Source: a virus. From it: a stretch of 54,919 nucleotides of DNA. This document shows positions 1-7,972 of the stretch, in pieces. Location of the stretch: positions 1 to 54,919 of the IMG/VR virus record IMGVR_UViG_3300027736_000002, one strand, 5' to 3'. The notes beneath the pieces are model-generated. The model worked only from the letters and a program-made list of their open reading frames with translations. It was not told the DNA's origin and did no database searches. The position numbers and the translations under genes were made by a program. Numbering within the stretch: position 1 is the stretch's first letter; the number at the start of each line of letters is the position of its first letter.

Positions 1-127
1 ACGTCTACCACCGCTTGGTGGGTCCAGACCGATGCGCCAGACGGTTTGAAGCTGTTGATGCGTCGTGGCTTGGAGAAGTCTATGGAAGGCGACTTTGAGA
101 CTGACTCCATGCGCTACAAAGCGACAG
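1..127. repeat. 127-bp terminal direct repeat, left copy
   Basis: These 127 bases are identical to 54793-54919. The reading frame of the major capsid gene continues perfectly across the join. The simplest explanation is an assembly overlap of a circular or circularly permuted genome: 127 is a common assembler k-mer size. A real 127-bp terminal repeat is possible but less likely, because it lies inside a coding region. The unique circular length is about 54,792 bp. Confidence 0.95.
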
Positions 128-186
128 AGCGTTACGTGCTGGGTTGGACTGACCCACGCGGCGTTTTCGGAACCCCTGGGATCTAA
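1..186 (+). CDS. Major capsid protein, C-terminal part (continues from 54064)
   Basis: This is the 3' end of the major capsid gene, whose 5' part is at 54064-54919. Base 1 is the first base of codon 244 once the 127-base overlap is removed. Here 61 residues are encoded before the TAA at 184-186, giving a 304-residue protein. The tail ends in residues YVLGWTDPRGVFGTPGI. It is split only by the arbitrary cut point of the circular map. A GC-rich hairpin follows. Confidence 0.9.
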   Translation, partial: TSTTAWWVQTDAPDGLKLLMRRGLEKSMEGDFETDSMRYKATERYVLGWTDPRGVFGTPGI

Positions 187-199
187 GACTACGGGCTTT

Positions 200-226
200 A
201 ACCCTCAACTCACAAGGTTGGGGGTT
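200..226 (+). terminator. Hairpin after the major capsid gene
   Basis: AACCCTCAAC (200-209) pairs with GTTGGGGGTT (217-226) with one G-T pair, 14 bases after the capsid stop codon. There is no long U-tract, only TTTT further on at 237-240. It may be a partial terminator, or an mRNA-stabilising 3' structure for the abundant capsid message. This is inferred from base pairing only. Confidence 0.45.
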
Positions 227-239
227 ATGGAGGTAGTTT

Positions 240-293
240 TAATGCGTCTGACAGCTTAGACCTCAAGCTGACGACATGCAGACAGACGCATTA
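240..293 (+). promoter_or_regulatory. Nested inverted repeat in the leader of the next head gene
   Basis: TAATGCGTCTG (240-250) is a perfect 11-bp inverted repeat with CAGACGCATTA (283-293). Inside it CAGCTT (252-257) pairs with AAGCTG (265-270). The two nested stems make a long hairpin just before the AAGGAA ribosome binding site at 305-310. It may be an RNA processing or regulatory structure separating capsid from downstream genes. No promoter with clear -35 and -10 boxes is seen in 187-315. Confidence 0.5.
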
Positions 294-315
294 CACTTGC
301 ATGTAAGGAAACATC

Positions 316-795
316 ATGGCATCCACGACCTTTTCGGGCCCAGTAACGTCCACCAATGGATTCATTACTGGTTCAGGCTCACTCGTTCAAATCACGGCTG
401 CAACTACAGCCACTAGCGCAGCAAATGCTGGGCGCTTGAATCTGTTTAACGTAGCTGCCGGGGCAATCGTTACACTGCCTGCGGCTACTGGCAGTGGCAA
501 CCAATACAATTTTGCCGTGCAAACCACAGTCACTAGCAACAACTATGTTGTGCAAGTTGCAAACGCTACTGATGTAATGGCGGGTCGCGCCGTCATGTTG
601 CAAGACGCCGCCGATACAGTAGTCGGCTTTGAAACCGTTGCCGCATCTGACACTATTACCCTAAACGGCACCACCAAAGGCGGCACCAAGGGCGATACGA
701 TCTACATCACAGATATTGCCAGTGGATTGTTTTTGGTACATTGCAATTTGACCGGCACCGGCACAGAAGCTACACCATTCAGCGCTGCTGTTTGA
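316..795 (+). CDS. Putative head or decoration protein, 159 aa
   Basis: The protein is rich in Thr, Ala, Gly and Val with alternating polar and hydrophobic residues, as expected of a beta-rich virion protein. It has no transmembrane segment or enzyme motif. The start ATG has a good AAGGAA site 6 bases upstream. The gene lies directly after the major capsid gene and before another small structural-looking gene, so a head decoration or accessory virion role is the best guess. I do not recognise the family by name. It could instead be a minor tail protein. Confidence 0.6.
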   Translation: MASTTFSGPVTSTNGFITGSGSLVQITAATTATSAANAGRLNLFNVAAGAIVTLPAATGSGNQYNFAVQTTVTSNNYVVQVANATDVMAGRAVMLQDAADTVVGFETVAASDTITLNGTTKGGTKGDTIYITDIASGLFLVHCNLTGTGTEATPFSAAV

Positions 796-808
796 TCGGG
801 AGATCAAC

Positions 809-1219
809 ATGGCTGACGCAGTAGCATCACAAACTCTACTTGACGGCGAACGGCTGTTCATCGCCAAGTTTACAAACATATCTGACGGTACAGGTGAGAC
901 CGGCGTTGTAAAAATTGATGTCACCACTCTTGCGCGAAATTCTTTTAATTTGGCATGCAATGGTGTCAAAATCAACAAAATCTGGGCCACTACTCATGGC
1001 ATGGAAGTACGCATTCTTTGGGATGCTAGCACGGACGTATTTGCGTGGTTAGTTCCTCAGAATACAAACTACCTGATGGATTTCTCTTCTTTTGGCGGCT
1101 TGCAAAACAATGGTGGGACCGGAGTAACTGGAAACGTACTGTTTACCACTTCAGATGCTTCTAGTGGTGACATGTACACCATTGTCCTCGAATGTATCAA
1201 AACCTACGCAAGCGCGTAA
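809..1219 (+). CDS. Putative virion protein, 136 aa
   Basis: This is a beta-rich soluble protein with no signal peptide or catalytic motif. The ATG is preceded by GGGAG, and it follows the previous gene by 13 bases. It lies in the head-gene block between the capsid gene and the adaptor-like gene at 1684, which suggests a virion component. I do not recognise the family; function is inferred from position and composition only. Confidence 0.55.
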   Translation: MADAVASQTLLDGERLFIAKFTNISDGTGETGVVKIDVTTLARNSFNLACNGVKINKIWATTHGMEVRILWDASTDVFAWLVPQNTNYLMDFSSFGGLQNNGGTGVTGNVLFTTSDASSGDMYTIVLECIKTYASA

Positions 1220-1230
1220 AAGGAAATAAC

Positions 1231-1614
1231 ATGGGCTGCACTTACGTAAAAGAGTTTAGTTTCGGCGGCAAGGTTACACCCACCGTAGCCGTGCATAAGC
1301 ATGAGAAAGCTTTGCACCCTGGCAAGCCAATGACCAAAATGGCCAAGGGCGGCAAGGTGATGGAGAAGGCCACAGGTGAGGTCTACCCAAGCCGCAAGGC
1401 CATGATGATGCATGAGAAGGAGGAAACTCCTAGGATGCAACGCGAAGAGATCATGCAAAAGTCTAGCATGCGTGCACCTCGCCGCTCAGTACCCGTAGCT
1501 CCAATGGCTCCGATGATTGCCATGAACAAGGGTGGTATGCACAAGATGCCTGACGGAAAAATGATGAAGAACTCCGCCATGAAAAAAGGTGGCATGGCAA
1601 ATTCAAATTGCTAA
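1231..1614 (+). CDS. Lys/Met/Gly-rich basic small protein with KGG motifs, 127 aa
   Basis: The start was placed at the ATG at 1231 because AAAGGAA lies just upstream; an in-frame upstream start at 1192 would overlap the preceding gene. The protein is strongly basic, with many Met, Lys and His and repeated glycine-pair motifs such as MAKGGKV, NKGGMHK and KKGGMA. The same short (A/N/K)KGG motif recurs in several large virion proteins of this phage. It may bind DNA or membranes, but nothing shows this. A TATAAT element follows in the spacer at 1623. Confidence 0.6.
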   Translation: MGCTYVKEFSFGGKVTPTVAVHKHEKALHPGKPMTKMAKGGKVMEKATGEVYPSRKAMMMHEKEETPRMQREEIMQKSSMRAPRRSVPVAPMAPMIAMNKGGMHKMPDGKMMKNSAMKKGGMANSNC

Positions 1615-1622
1615 TTTGAGCT

Positions 1623-1628
1623 TATAAT
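1623..1628 (+). promoter_or_regulatory. Candidate -10 element upstream of the adaptor-like gene
   Basis: A perfect TATAAT lies in the 69-base spacer before the gene at 1684. The best -35 is TTCAAA at 1602-1607 with a 15-base gap, so the promoter is weak by consensus. Similar TATAAT or TACAAT elements precede other late genes at 8899, 42142 and 52856, which supports a promoter role. Confidence 0.4.
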
Positions 1629-1683
1629 TTAGTCTTCCGGGCGTGCTGAAACAGCGGCCACTTGACCCCAACCCGGAGCTGGT

Positions 1684-2664
1684 ATGGCGTTTTCTGGCAA
1701 TGTAAGCGGCACAACATTCAATGCGCTAAAGGTAGTCGACCATGCCTTTAGGCGTTGCCGTTTGCCTGCGCAAGCCATTACTGCTGAGATGCAGACTTAT
1801 GCACTAGAGTCACTCTACTTGCAGTTGTCTGAAATGGCAAACATCAAGACTCCTAGTTGGTGCATTGAAAAACTCATCTTGCCCTTCTACGAAAACCAGG
1901 AGATTATCCCTCTCCCTGTCGGCACGGTAGAGGTGCTCAATGCTAACTACCGAGTCATTCAGCCGGTGACTGGCACAGAAACAACAACCAGCACGTCGTA
2001 TACAGTCAACTTTGGCTCAGCCACGGTGGTAGACACGATTGGCATTGAATGGTCAGGCACCTCAGTTACTGTCACGTTTCAGGTCTCAACGAACGGCACA
2101 ACTTGGGTTACAGTCGGTAGCTCGTCGGTGGCCGCAGTTGCAGGTGAGATTGTTTGGACAGATATTTCCGGCGCTCTTGCGTACCAGTACTTCAGGATCA
2201 CCTCTGCTAGCACAATCCTTTATACGACCATTACGCTGGGCAACATGCCTCAGGAAATACCCTTTGGTGTGCTGAACAGGGATACCTACGTTGCGCAGTC
2301 AAACAAGGTTTTTCCAGGCAGGCCTAATAGCTACTGGTTTCAACGAGACATTCCAGAGCCTGTGATGCATGTGTGGCCCGCGCCATTTGCTGGCGCTGAG
2401 CAAGCCCAACTTATCGTTTGGCGTCATCGGCACATCATGGATACCGAAAACTTGCAGCAAGACGTTGAGGTGCCGCAGCGTTGGTTGGAAGCCATTGTGA
2501 ACGGGCTAGCCGCTAAGGTGGCCTCAGAAACAGCTCAAGTAGACATTAATTTGATTCCGATTCTTGAGCAGAAATATTTGGCGTCTCGTCAAACAGCTTG
2601 GGATGGCGACAATGATGGTTCGCCAATCTTTATCCAGCCTGCCATCGGTGCGTACACGCGATGA
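1684..2664 (+). CDS. Putative head-tail adaptor or tail accessory protein with inserted beta domain, 326 aa
   Basis: The N-terminal 90 residues are helical with the look of podovirus adaptor proteins: a gene of this kind usually closes the head-to-tail interface. Residues about 95-185 form a Ser/Thr-rich insert resembling a carbohydrate-binding or Ig-like beta sandwich. The C-terminal part returns to an adaptor-like pattern with several Trp and Pro residues and a helix at residues about 265-310. It starts 69 bases after the KGG protein, and its stop overlaps the next ATG by 4 bases. The gene at 8954 looks like a second adaptor without the insert. The name is a family-level inference. Confidence 0.55.
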   Translation: MAFSGNVSGTTFNALKVVDHAFRRCRLPAQAITAEMQTYALESLYLQLSEMANIKTPSWCIEKLILPFYENQEIIPLPVGTVEVLNANYRVIQPVTGTETTTSTSYTVNFGSATVVDTIGIEWSGTSVTVTFQVSTNGTTWVTVGSSSVAAVAGEIVWTDISGALAYQYFRITSASTILYTTITLGNMPQEIPFGVLNRDTYVAQSNKVFPGRPNSYWFQRDIPEPVMHVWPAPFAGAEQAQLIVWRHRHIMDTENLQQDVEVPQRWLEAIVNGLAAKVASETAQVDINLIPILEQKYLASRQTAWDGDNDGSPIFIQPAIGAYTR

Positions 2665-2960
2665 TATACCTAGACGTTTCTGGTCAGGCTACCTACGGGA
2701 TTGCCATATGCGGACGGTGTTCACGCAAGTTCTTACTTGCTGAACTGTCACCGGACCCAAATTCGCCGGGCCTTATGGTTTGCAAAGAAGACCTAGATGA
2801 CTATGATCCGTACCGACTTGCACCCCGAGCGCCTGACCAGATTGTGCTGCCTTTCACCCGCCCTGACACCCCTATCAATACGCATCCTGCAGGGTTGATA
2901 CAGGAAGCAGGTGACTTGTTCATCACTACCGAAGACGGTGATGAGTACTTGGAGATTTGA
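2661..2960 (+). CDS. Small zinc-ribbon-like phage protein, 99 aa
   Basis: A pair CGRC at residues 17-20 and a later single Cys in MVCKEDL suggest a partial zinc ribbon or a disulphide-prone knuckle. The central segment DDYDPYRLAPR is a pattern I associate with small structural-cluster proteins of bacteriophages of Proteobacteria. The ATG overlaps the previous stop by 4 bases, so it is translationally coupled to the adaptor-like gene. The next gene begins immediately at its stop codon. Function unknown. Confidence 0.6.
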   Translation: MIYLDVSGQATYGIAICGRCSRKFLLAELSPDPNSPGLMVCKEDLDDYDPYRLAPRAPDQIVLPFTRPDTPINTHPAGLIQEAGDLFITTEDGDEYLEI

Positions 2961-4715
2961 ATGTCAGTACCTAGCAACCTAATCCCAACGCGAATCACGC
3001 AGCTTCCAACAGCTCCTGTAGCTGATGATAACAGTTTGATGATGATTGTCTACCAAGGCAACAACTACAAGATTCGTGTCGGTGACTTGCTAACTGTGGC
3101 AGGGGTTCCTATAACCCGGCAAGTGATTGCCGGTACAGGTTTGACAGGCGGCGGTGCGCTTTCTAGCAATGTGACTCTCAGTGTTGCGGTTGCTGGAATA
3201 GGGGCCACCCAGCTTAATGCCACAGGTGTAACCCCTGGTGTTTATGGTGACGCCACAAACATTCCGGTTTTCACGGTTGACTCAAACGGTCGCTTGGCTA
3301 CCGCAACCACTACACCGGCTGCCGTCCCATCGGTTACCGGCACGGCCAATCAAATTACTATATCGGCTGGGCCAACGATAGCCATAGCCAACAACCCCGT
3401 AGTTCCCGGCACGGGCGGCATGATTCTGCCCGTCGGCACGACAGGTCAGCGCGGAACATCAAGCGACGGCAATCTGCGGTACAACACCACAACGGCCAGT
3501 TTTGAGGGCTACGCCAACGGTGCATGGGGTTCCATTGTCAGCGGCTCCGGCGTCAGTTCAATTTCTTTTGGTTCAACCGGCTTGACTCCATCTACAACGA
3601 GTACAGGGGTTGTCACCGTTGCAGGAACATTAGCGGTACTCAACGGAGGCACCGGCGTTACCACATCCACAGGAACGACAAATGTCGTGCTGTCCAACAG
3701 CCCAACGCTGGTAACGCCGAATCTTGGCACGCCAACTGTTTTGGTTGGCACAAACATCACGGGAACGGCCACAGCTTTTACCGCAAGCAACGTCACAACC
3801 AATGCCAATCTGACAGGTGATGTGACATCGGTAGGAAACGCAACCACGCTTGCCACAGTGGCTTCGGCAGGCTCTACAGGGTCTAGCACAGCAATCCCTG
3901 TCATCACCATCAACGCCAAGGGCTTGACGACAAGCATCAGCACGGCAGCAGTCATTGCGCCCGCAGGAACCCTGTCTGGTGCAACGCTGGCATCTGGGGT
4001 TACAGCCTCCTCGCTGACAAGTTTGGGAACGATTACAAGCCTTGTGGTGACGGCAGGAACCATTGCCACAACGCCGTCAGCGGCCACAGACATTGCCAAC
4101 AAGTCGTATGTCGATACTGTTGCACAGGGCTTGGATACCAAAGCCTCCGTGGTGGCTGGAACAACGGCAAACATCACACTGTCTGGAGCGCAGACCATTG
4201 ATGGCATCTCAATCGTTGCAACTGACCGTGTTTTGGTAAAGAACCAAACAGCGCCAGCGGAAAACGGGATTTATGTTGCGTCGGCCACAGCATGGGCAAG
4301 AGCGGCTGACATGAGTACATGGGCACAAGTTCCCGGCGCTTACGTCTTTATTGAAACAGGAACCACACTGGCCGACACAGGTTGGGTCTGCACAAGTGAC
4401 GCAGGCGGCACAATCAATGTCACCGCCATGACTTGGGCGCAGTTCTCAGGCGCTGGCTCTGGGGTGAGTTCAATCACCTTTGGCACAACAGGGCTGACAC
4501 CCGCAACCACGACGACTGGCGCGGTGACGGTTGCAGGCACTTTGGCTATTGCCAACGGCGGAACCAACTCAACTGCAACTGCAACTGCGGGTGGCTCTGC
4601 ATACGGCACTGGAACTGCATTTGCGTTCACTGCGGCAGGAACTGCTGGGCAAGTATTAACATCGGCAGGAGCCAGCGCACCAGTGTGGGCAGGCATCTCG
4701 GGCGGAACATTTTAA
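2961..4715 (+). CDS. Tail fibre-like repetitive protein, 584 aa
   Basis: The N-terminus (TRITQLPTAP) is typical of phage tail fibre proteins that begin with a short attachment segment. The rest is made of Gly/Thr/Ala/Val/Ser-rich beta-helix-like repeats such as GTGLTGG, FGTTGLTP and GTLAVLNGG, which occur more than once (around residues 195-230 and 490-525). Such repeats form trimeric fibre shafts. It ends in SGGTF, and the protein at 9586 ends in VGGTF, hinting at a shared fibre end module. It is followed by a second fibre gene after 9 bases. Confidence 0.75.
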   Translation: MSVPSNLIPTRITQLPTAPVADDNSLMMIVYQGNNYKIRVGDLLTVAGVPITRQVIAGTGLTGGGALSSNVTLSVAVAGIGATQLNATGVTPGVYGDATNIPVFTVDSNGRLATATTTPAAVPSVTGTANQITISAGPTIAIANNPVVPGTGGMILPVGTTGQRGTSSDGNLRYNTTTASFEGYANGAWGSIVSGSGVSSISFGSTGLTPSTTSTGVVTVAGTLAVLNGGTGVTTSTGTTNVVLSNSPTLVTPNLGTPTVLVGTNITGTATAFTASNVTTNANLTGDVTSVGNATTLATVASAGSTGSSTAIPVITINAKGLTTSISTAAVIAPAGTLSGATLASGVTASSLTSLGTITSLVVTAGTIATTPSAATDIANKSYVDTVAQGLDTKASVVAGTTANITLSGAQTIDGISIVATDRVLVKNQTAPAENGIYVASATAWARAADMSTWAQVPGAYVFIETGTTLADTGWVCTSDAGGTINVTAMTWAQFSGAGSGVSSITFGTTGLTPATTTTGAVTVAGTLAIANGGTNSTATATAGGSAYGTGTAFAFTAAGTAGQVLTSAGASAPVWAGISGGTF

Positions 4716-4724
4716 GGAACTCTC

Positions 4725-6518
4725 ATGGCACAAAGCGGCTACACCCCAATCTCCCTTTACTACTCGGCAACAGGCGCTGCTGTCCCGTCGGCTGGAAACC
4801 TAGTTGCTGGTGAATTGGCACTCAATACCAACGACGGCAAGCTGTACTTCAAGAACAGTTCTGGCGTAGTCACCCTGCTGGCAGGCTCAACTTCTGGCCC
4901 TGCTGGTGGCTCGACCACTCAGGTGCAGTACAACAATGCTGGCGTACTGGCAGGGATTACAGGCGCTACAAGCAACGGCACAGTACTGACCCTTGTTGCC
5001 CCTGTCCTTGGAGCAGCCACAGCCACATCACTGCAAGGCATCATTGGCAACGTCACCCCGGCTGCTGGTTCATTCACAACCCTCGGCGCATCGTCCACGG
5101 CTACGCTCAACACGCTTGTGTCAAGCGGTGCAACGCTGACGGGCGGGTCAATCAACGGCATGACTGTCGGCGCTACGACTGCGACCACGGGTGCGTTTAC
5201 TACGGTGAGTGCTACGGGTGATGTAACTCTTTCAACCCAGATTCTTTTAAACAACAATAAATATATTGGGTTTAAAAACACTACTGGTACTTATGCGGCT
5301 TCAATTTTTAACGACACATCCAATTTTTTAAATCTATATAACAGCGGCAATACAGGCACAATTTTCTATGTAAACGCTGCCGAACAAATGCGCTTGACCA
5401 GTGCAGGTCTAGCAGTCACCGGGACGCTGAGTGCTACGGGCACATTAAGCGGCGGCACAAGCGGCACAGCGTACAGCTTCTCAGGCAGTGCGCCAGCGAC
5501 CAGCTTGACGTTGGATAGCAGCGGTAACTTGGGCTTGGGGGTTACTCCGAGTGCTTGGAGTAGCGCAAGCAGACCCGCATTGCAATTAACAAATGGTGCG
5601 GCTTTGTTTAGTCGTAGTGCGGCTACTGCATTAGGTCAAAATGTTTTTTATAACAGCAGTGATGCTTCGGCATATATTGCTAATGGTTTTGCCACCTTGT
5701 ATTACCAAACAAGCGGCCAACACGCTTGGTACACGGCCCCAAGTAACTCATCTGGTGCAGGAGCAACACCTGTTTCCTTCACCCAAGCAATGACGCTGGA
5801 TGCAAGCGGTAACTTGGGTATTGGGACGAGTTCGCCTGCACAGAAACTTGGACTAAGCAGCGCGGATACTACTGGAACGGCTATAAACATCATCAACACC
5901 AGCACCGGCGGCTACAACTGGAACATATTCTCAGTTGGATCGTCGTCTGTTGTTGGCAATGTGGGCAGTCTTGCGTTTAGGGACAGCACCAATGGTGTTA
6001 CTCGCGCCGTTATCGACTCCAGCGGTAACTTGCTGGTGGGGACTACGACAGCAAGAGCGCAAATAACTACCGATTTTAATGGTTCAGCAACTAATGGTAT
6101 TGCATTAAATGATACTGCTTCAGCAAGCGGTACTGTTTTTGCTAACTTTTTTGTAAGTGGTACTAGTATTGGTTCTATTACAAGAATTGGTTCTACAAGT
6201 GCCGTTGCATTTAATACGACCTCTGACCAACGACTTAAATCAAAGATTCAAAATGCAAACCCAGTTCTTGAAAAATTGATGCAAGTCCAAGTCCGTCAAT
6301 ACGATTGGACTGTTGGTGATTTACATCAAGAGTATGGTTTTATTGCACAAGAACTTGAGCCTGTTTTGAATGGCGTAGTTACCAAAGGCAAAACTGAAAA
6401 TGATATGTGGCAACTTGACTATTCAAAGTTAACGCCACACTTAGTCAAAGCAATGCAAGAACAACAAGCCCTCATCACTCAACTCACCGCTCGTATCACT
6501 GCACTGGAGACAACATGA
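4725..6518 (+). CDS. Tail fibre with C-terminal S74 intramolecular chaperone, 597 aa
   Basis: A long repetitive shaft (repeats of the form LTLDSSGNLGLG or DASGNLGIG) is followed from residue about 498 by a peptidase S74 domain. The signature SDQRLKSKIQ at about residue 500 carries the Ser and Lys expected for self-cleavage, and it continues with YGFIAQELEPV. In the S74 family this domain drives fibre trimerisation and then removes itself. The C-terminus is a coiled coil ending at the stop, which overlaps the next ATG by 4 bases. This is probably the receptor-binding fibre or tailspike. The family call is strong; receptor specificity cannot be read from the sequence. Confidence 0.85.
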   Translation: MAQSGYTPISLYYSATGAAVPSAGNLVAGELALNTNDGKLYFKNSSGVVTLLAGSTSGPAGGSTTQVQYNNAGVLAGITGATSNGTVLTLVAPVLGAATATSLQGIIGNVTPAAGSFTTLGASSTATLNTLVSSGATLTGGSINGMTVGATTATTGAFTTVSATGDVTLSTQILLNNNKYIGFKNTTGTYAASIFNDTSNFLNLYNSGNTGTIFYVNAAEQMRLTSAGLAVTGTLSATGTLSGGTSGTAYSFSGSAPATSLTLDSSGNLGLGVTPSAWSSASRPALQLTNGAALFSRSAATALGQNVFYNSSDASAYIANGFATLYYQTSGQHAWYTAPSNSSGAGATPVSFTQAMTLDASGNLGIGTSSPAQKLGLSSADTTGTAINIINTSTGGYNWNIFSVGSSSVVGNVGSLAFRDSTNGVTRAVIDSSGNLLVGTTTARAQITTDFNGSATNGIALNDTASASGTVFANFFVSGTSIGSITRIGSTSAVAFNTTSDQRLKSKIQNANPVLEKLMQVQVRQYDWTVGDLHQEYGFIAQELEPVLNGVVTKGKTENDMWQLDYSKLTPHLVKAMQEQQALITQLTARITALETT

Positions 6519-6814
6519 CAACCACTTGGACAATCACCCAGACCAACTACGAAACCGCAACGGGTTTCATCACCACAGCCCACTGGACTGCCACAGCAGT
6601 AGATGAGGGCTACACCGCATCAATCTGGTCAACCTGTTCATGGCAACCGGGTACGCCCACCATCCCCTACGCCAGCGTCACGATGCAAGAAGTTTTGGAT
6701 TGGTGCTACGCATCAGGCGTGGACAAGGACGCAACTGAGGCAGCACTGGCACAGCAGATTGCATTGCAGAAGAACCCCGTAACCGCCACTGGCACACCTT
6801 GGACAACAGCATGA
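6515..6814 (+). CDS. Small protein after the tail fibre, 99 aa
   Basis: This is a soluble protein with an N-terminal beta-rich half (TWTITQTNYETATGFI) and a helical C-terminus. Small proteins of this pattern are commonly found directly downstream of phage tail fibre genes. It overlaps the fibre stop by 4 bases, and the next small gene overlaps its own stop by 4, so the fibre and lysis cassette are translationally linked. A fibre-assembly or capping role is a guess. Confidence 0.55.
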   Translation: MTTTWTITQTNYETATGFITTAHWTATAVDEGYTASIWSTCSWQPGTPTIPYASVTMQEVLDWCYASGVDKDATEAALAQQIALQKNPVTATGTPWTTA

Positions 6815-6957
6815 CCCTCGACCTCGACATCAACGAAATCAATTTCATCCTGCAAACCTTGGGCGAGTTGCCCAGCAAATCAGGCGTGTGGCCCTTGATT
6901 GTCAAAATCAAAGAGCAAGCCGAGGCGCAAGTAACGAAAGCAAAAGATGAACCTTGA
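6811..6957 (+). CDS. Small hypothetical protein, 48 aa
   Basis: The ATG at 6811 overlaps the previous TGA by 4 bases, and the gene ends in TGA at 6955-6957. It encodes a short helical protein (starting MTLDLDINEINFIL) with a Lys/Glu-rich C-terminus. It has no transmembrane segment. Small proteins of this style are seen upstream of phage lysis genes. The next gene starts inside its end at 6947. Confidence 0.55.
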   Translation: MTLDLDINEINFILQTLGELPSKSGVWPLIVKIKEQAEAQVTKAKDEP

Positions 6958-7111
6958 AGCACAATTCACAAGCCATGAAGCGGTCTGCGCCGAACGATAC
7001 GCGCAGATAAATGCAAGGCTAAAACGATTAGAGGGCGTGATTATGAAGACCGCCGGGGTGCTTATCGTCAGTATGTCAGCTATCGTTTATGCGTCACTCA
7101 CATTCCGTTGA
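6947..7111 (+). CDS. Small single-pass membrane protein of the lysis cassette, 54 aa
   Basis: The N-terminal half is charged and helical. Residues about 33-51 (MKTAGVLIVSMSAIVYASL) form one transmembrane helix at the C-terminus. It overlaps the previous gene by 11 bases. Its position just before other membrane proteins and the endolysin suggests a lysis or superinfection role, possibly antiholin-like or spanin-like. No lipobox is seen. Function is inferred from topology and position. Confidence 0.5.
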   Translation: MNLEAQFTSHEAVCAERYAQINARLKRLEGVIMKTAGVLIVSMSAIVYASLTFR

Positions 7112-7113
7112 TC

Positions 7114-7266
7114 ATGGAGTTTTTCGAAGCACTGGCAAAAGGTTGGCCGATGCTGTTGGCGCTGATAACGCTCATCATCGTGCTGGCGAAGATGGACATC
7201 AAAATCGCCGTGCTTGAGGAAAAAGTTAAATCGTTGTTTGAGATTTTCAACCGCAAAGACAAATGA
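7114..7266 (+). CDS. Small membrane protein, 50 aa
   Basis: A short N-terminus is followed by one hydrophobic helix (PMLLALITLIIVLAKM, residues 12-27) and a charged coiled-coil-like C-terminus ending FNRKDK. It starts 2 bases after the previous stop and overlaps the next ATG by 4. It belongs to the same lysis-region chain of small membrane genes. It could be a pinholin or lysis accessory protein. It is not recognisable as a named family. Confidence 0.5.
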   Translation: MEFFEALAKGWPMLLALITLIIVLAKMDIKIAVLEEKVKSLFEIFNRKDK

Positions 7267-7487
7267 AAGCCAAGCTCACCTTCTTCGTTACGCTCATGGT
7301 CAGCATGACCTTGTGTATTGTTGTCCTGTCAATGTCCGGTGTAATGCTGATGGGCCTGTTTGACGAAAAGGTGGACAACAATAAAATTTTTGAGTTGGTT
7401 GGCCCTGCGTTTCAAACCATCGTCGGTGGTTTCATTGGCCTACTTGCTGGCGTCAAACTGTCCCATGAGGAAGAAAAGAAATGCTGA
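7263..7487 (+). CDS. Small two-helix membrane protein, holin candidate, 74 aa
   Basis: Two hydrophobic helices are visible, at residues 5-32 and about 46-64, with a short loop and a charged tail ending EEEKKC. Size and topology fit a class II holin. It overlaps the previous and next genes by 4 and 7 bases. The next gene encodes a second holin candidate, so which one sets lysis timing cannot be decided from the sequence. Confidence 0.5.
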   Translation: MKAKLTFFVTLMVSMTLCIVVLSMSGVMLMGLFDEKVDNNKIFELVGPAFQTIVGGFIGLLAGVKLSHEEEKKC

Positions 7488-7972
7488 CCCTACTCTCAAC
7501 CCTAATCTCCTTCCTCGCTGGTGGCCTGCCCAAGCTGCTGGGTTTCTTCCAAGACCGCGCTGACAAGAAGCATGAAATGGCAATGGCCCAGTTGCAGATC
7601 GAGCGTGAGCTTGAGCTACGCAAAGCCGGGTTTGAGGCCCAGCAGCGAGTGGAGGAGATCAAAGTTGAGGGTCAAGCAATAGAAGCCGAGGCGTCAGAAC
7701 GGGCTGCGCTGTACGCGCACGACATAGCCATCGGGCAGGGTGCATCACAGTGGATGATCAATCTGCGCTCCGGTGTGCGCCCGATACTGACCTATGGGTT
7801 CTTCGGGCTGTTTGCCTTTGTCGAGATCGGCGGGTTTGTGTACGCATGGCAGCGGGACATTGCATTTGATGTGCTGATTGCCAAACTGTGGGACGCCGAC
7901 ACCCAGATCATCTTTGCGTCCATCATCAGCTTTCACTTCGGTGGACGGGCATTTAAAGGCGGCAAAGATTGA
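7481..7972 (+). CDS. Holin-like protein with amphipathic stalk, 163 aa
   Basis: A first hydrophobic helix (residues 1-22) is followed by a long charged amphipathic helix rich in Glu, Arg and Gln (residues 25-80). Then come two transmembrane segments near residues 100-122 and 138-156. This three-segment arrangement matches the 3TM holin family known from gene-transfer agents and Proteobacterial phages. The gene lies directly upstream of the endolysin and overlaps its TTG start by 4 bases, which supports a lysis role. Confidence 0.7.
   Translation: MLTLLSTLISFLAGGLPKLLGFFQDRADKKHEMAMAQLQIERELELRKAGFEAQQRVEEIKVEGQAIEAEASERAALYAHDIAIGQGASQWMINLRSGVRPILTYGFFGLFAFVEIGGFVYAWQRDIAFDVLIAKLWDADTQIIFASIISFHFGGRAFKGGKD

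Noticed and set aside
3509-4207. Long minus-strand reading frame opposite the tail fibre gene
   Set aside because: It is Val/Pro/Ala-rich and lies entirely antisense to a repetitive fibre gene, with no ribosome site and no overlap logic. It is a shadow of codon bias.
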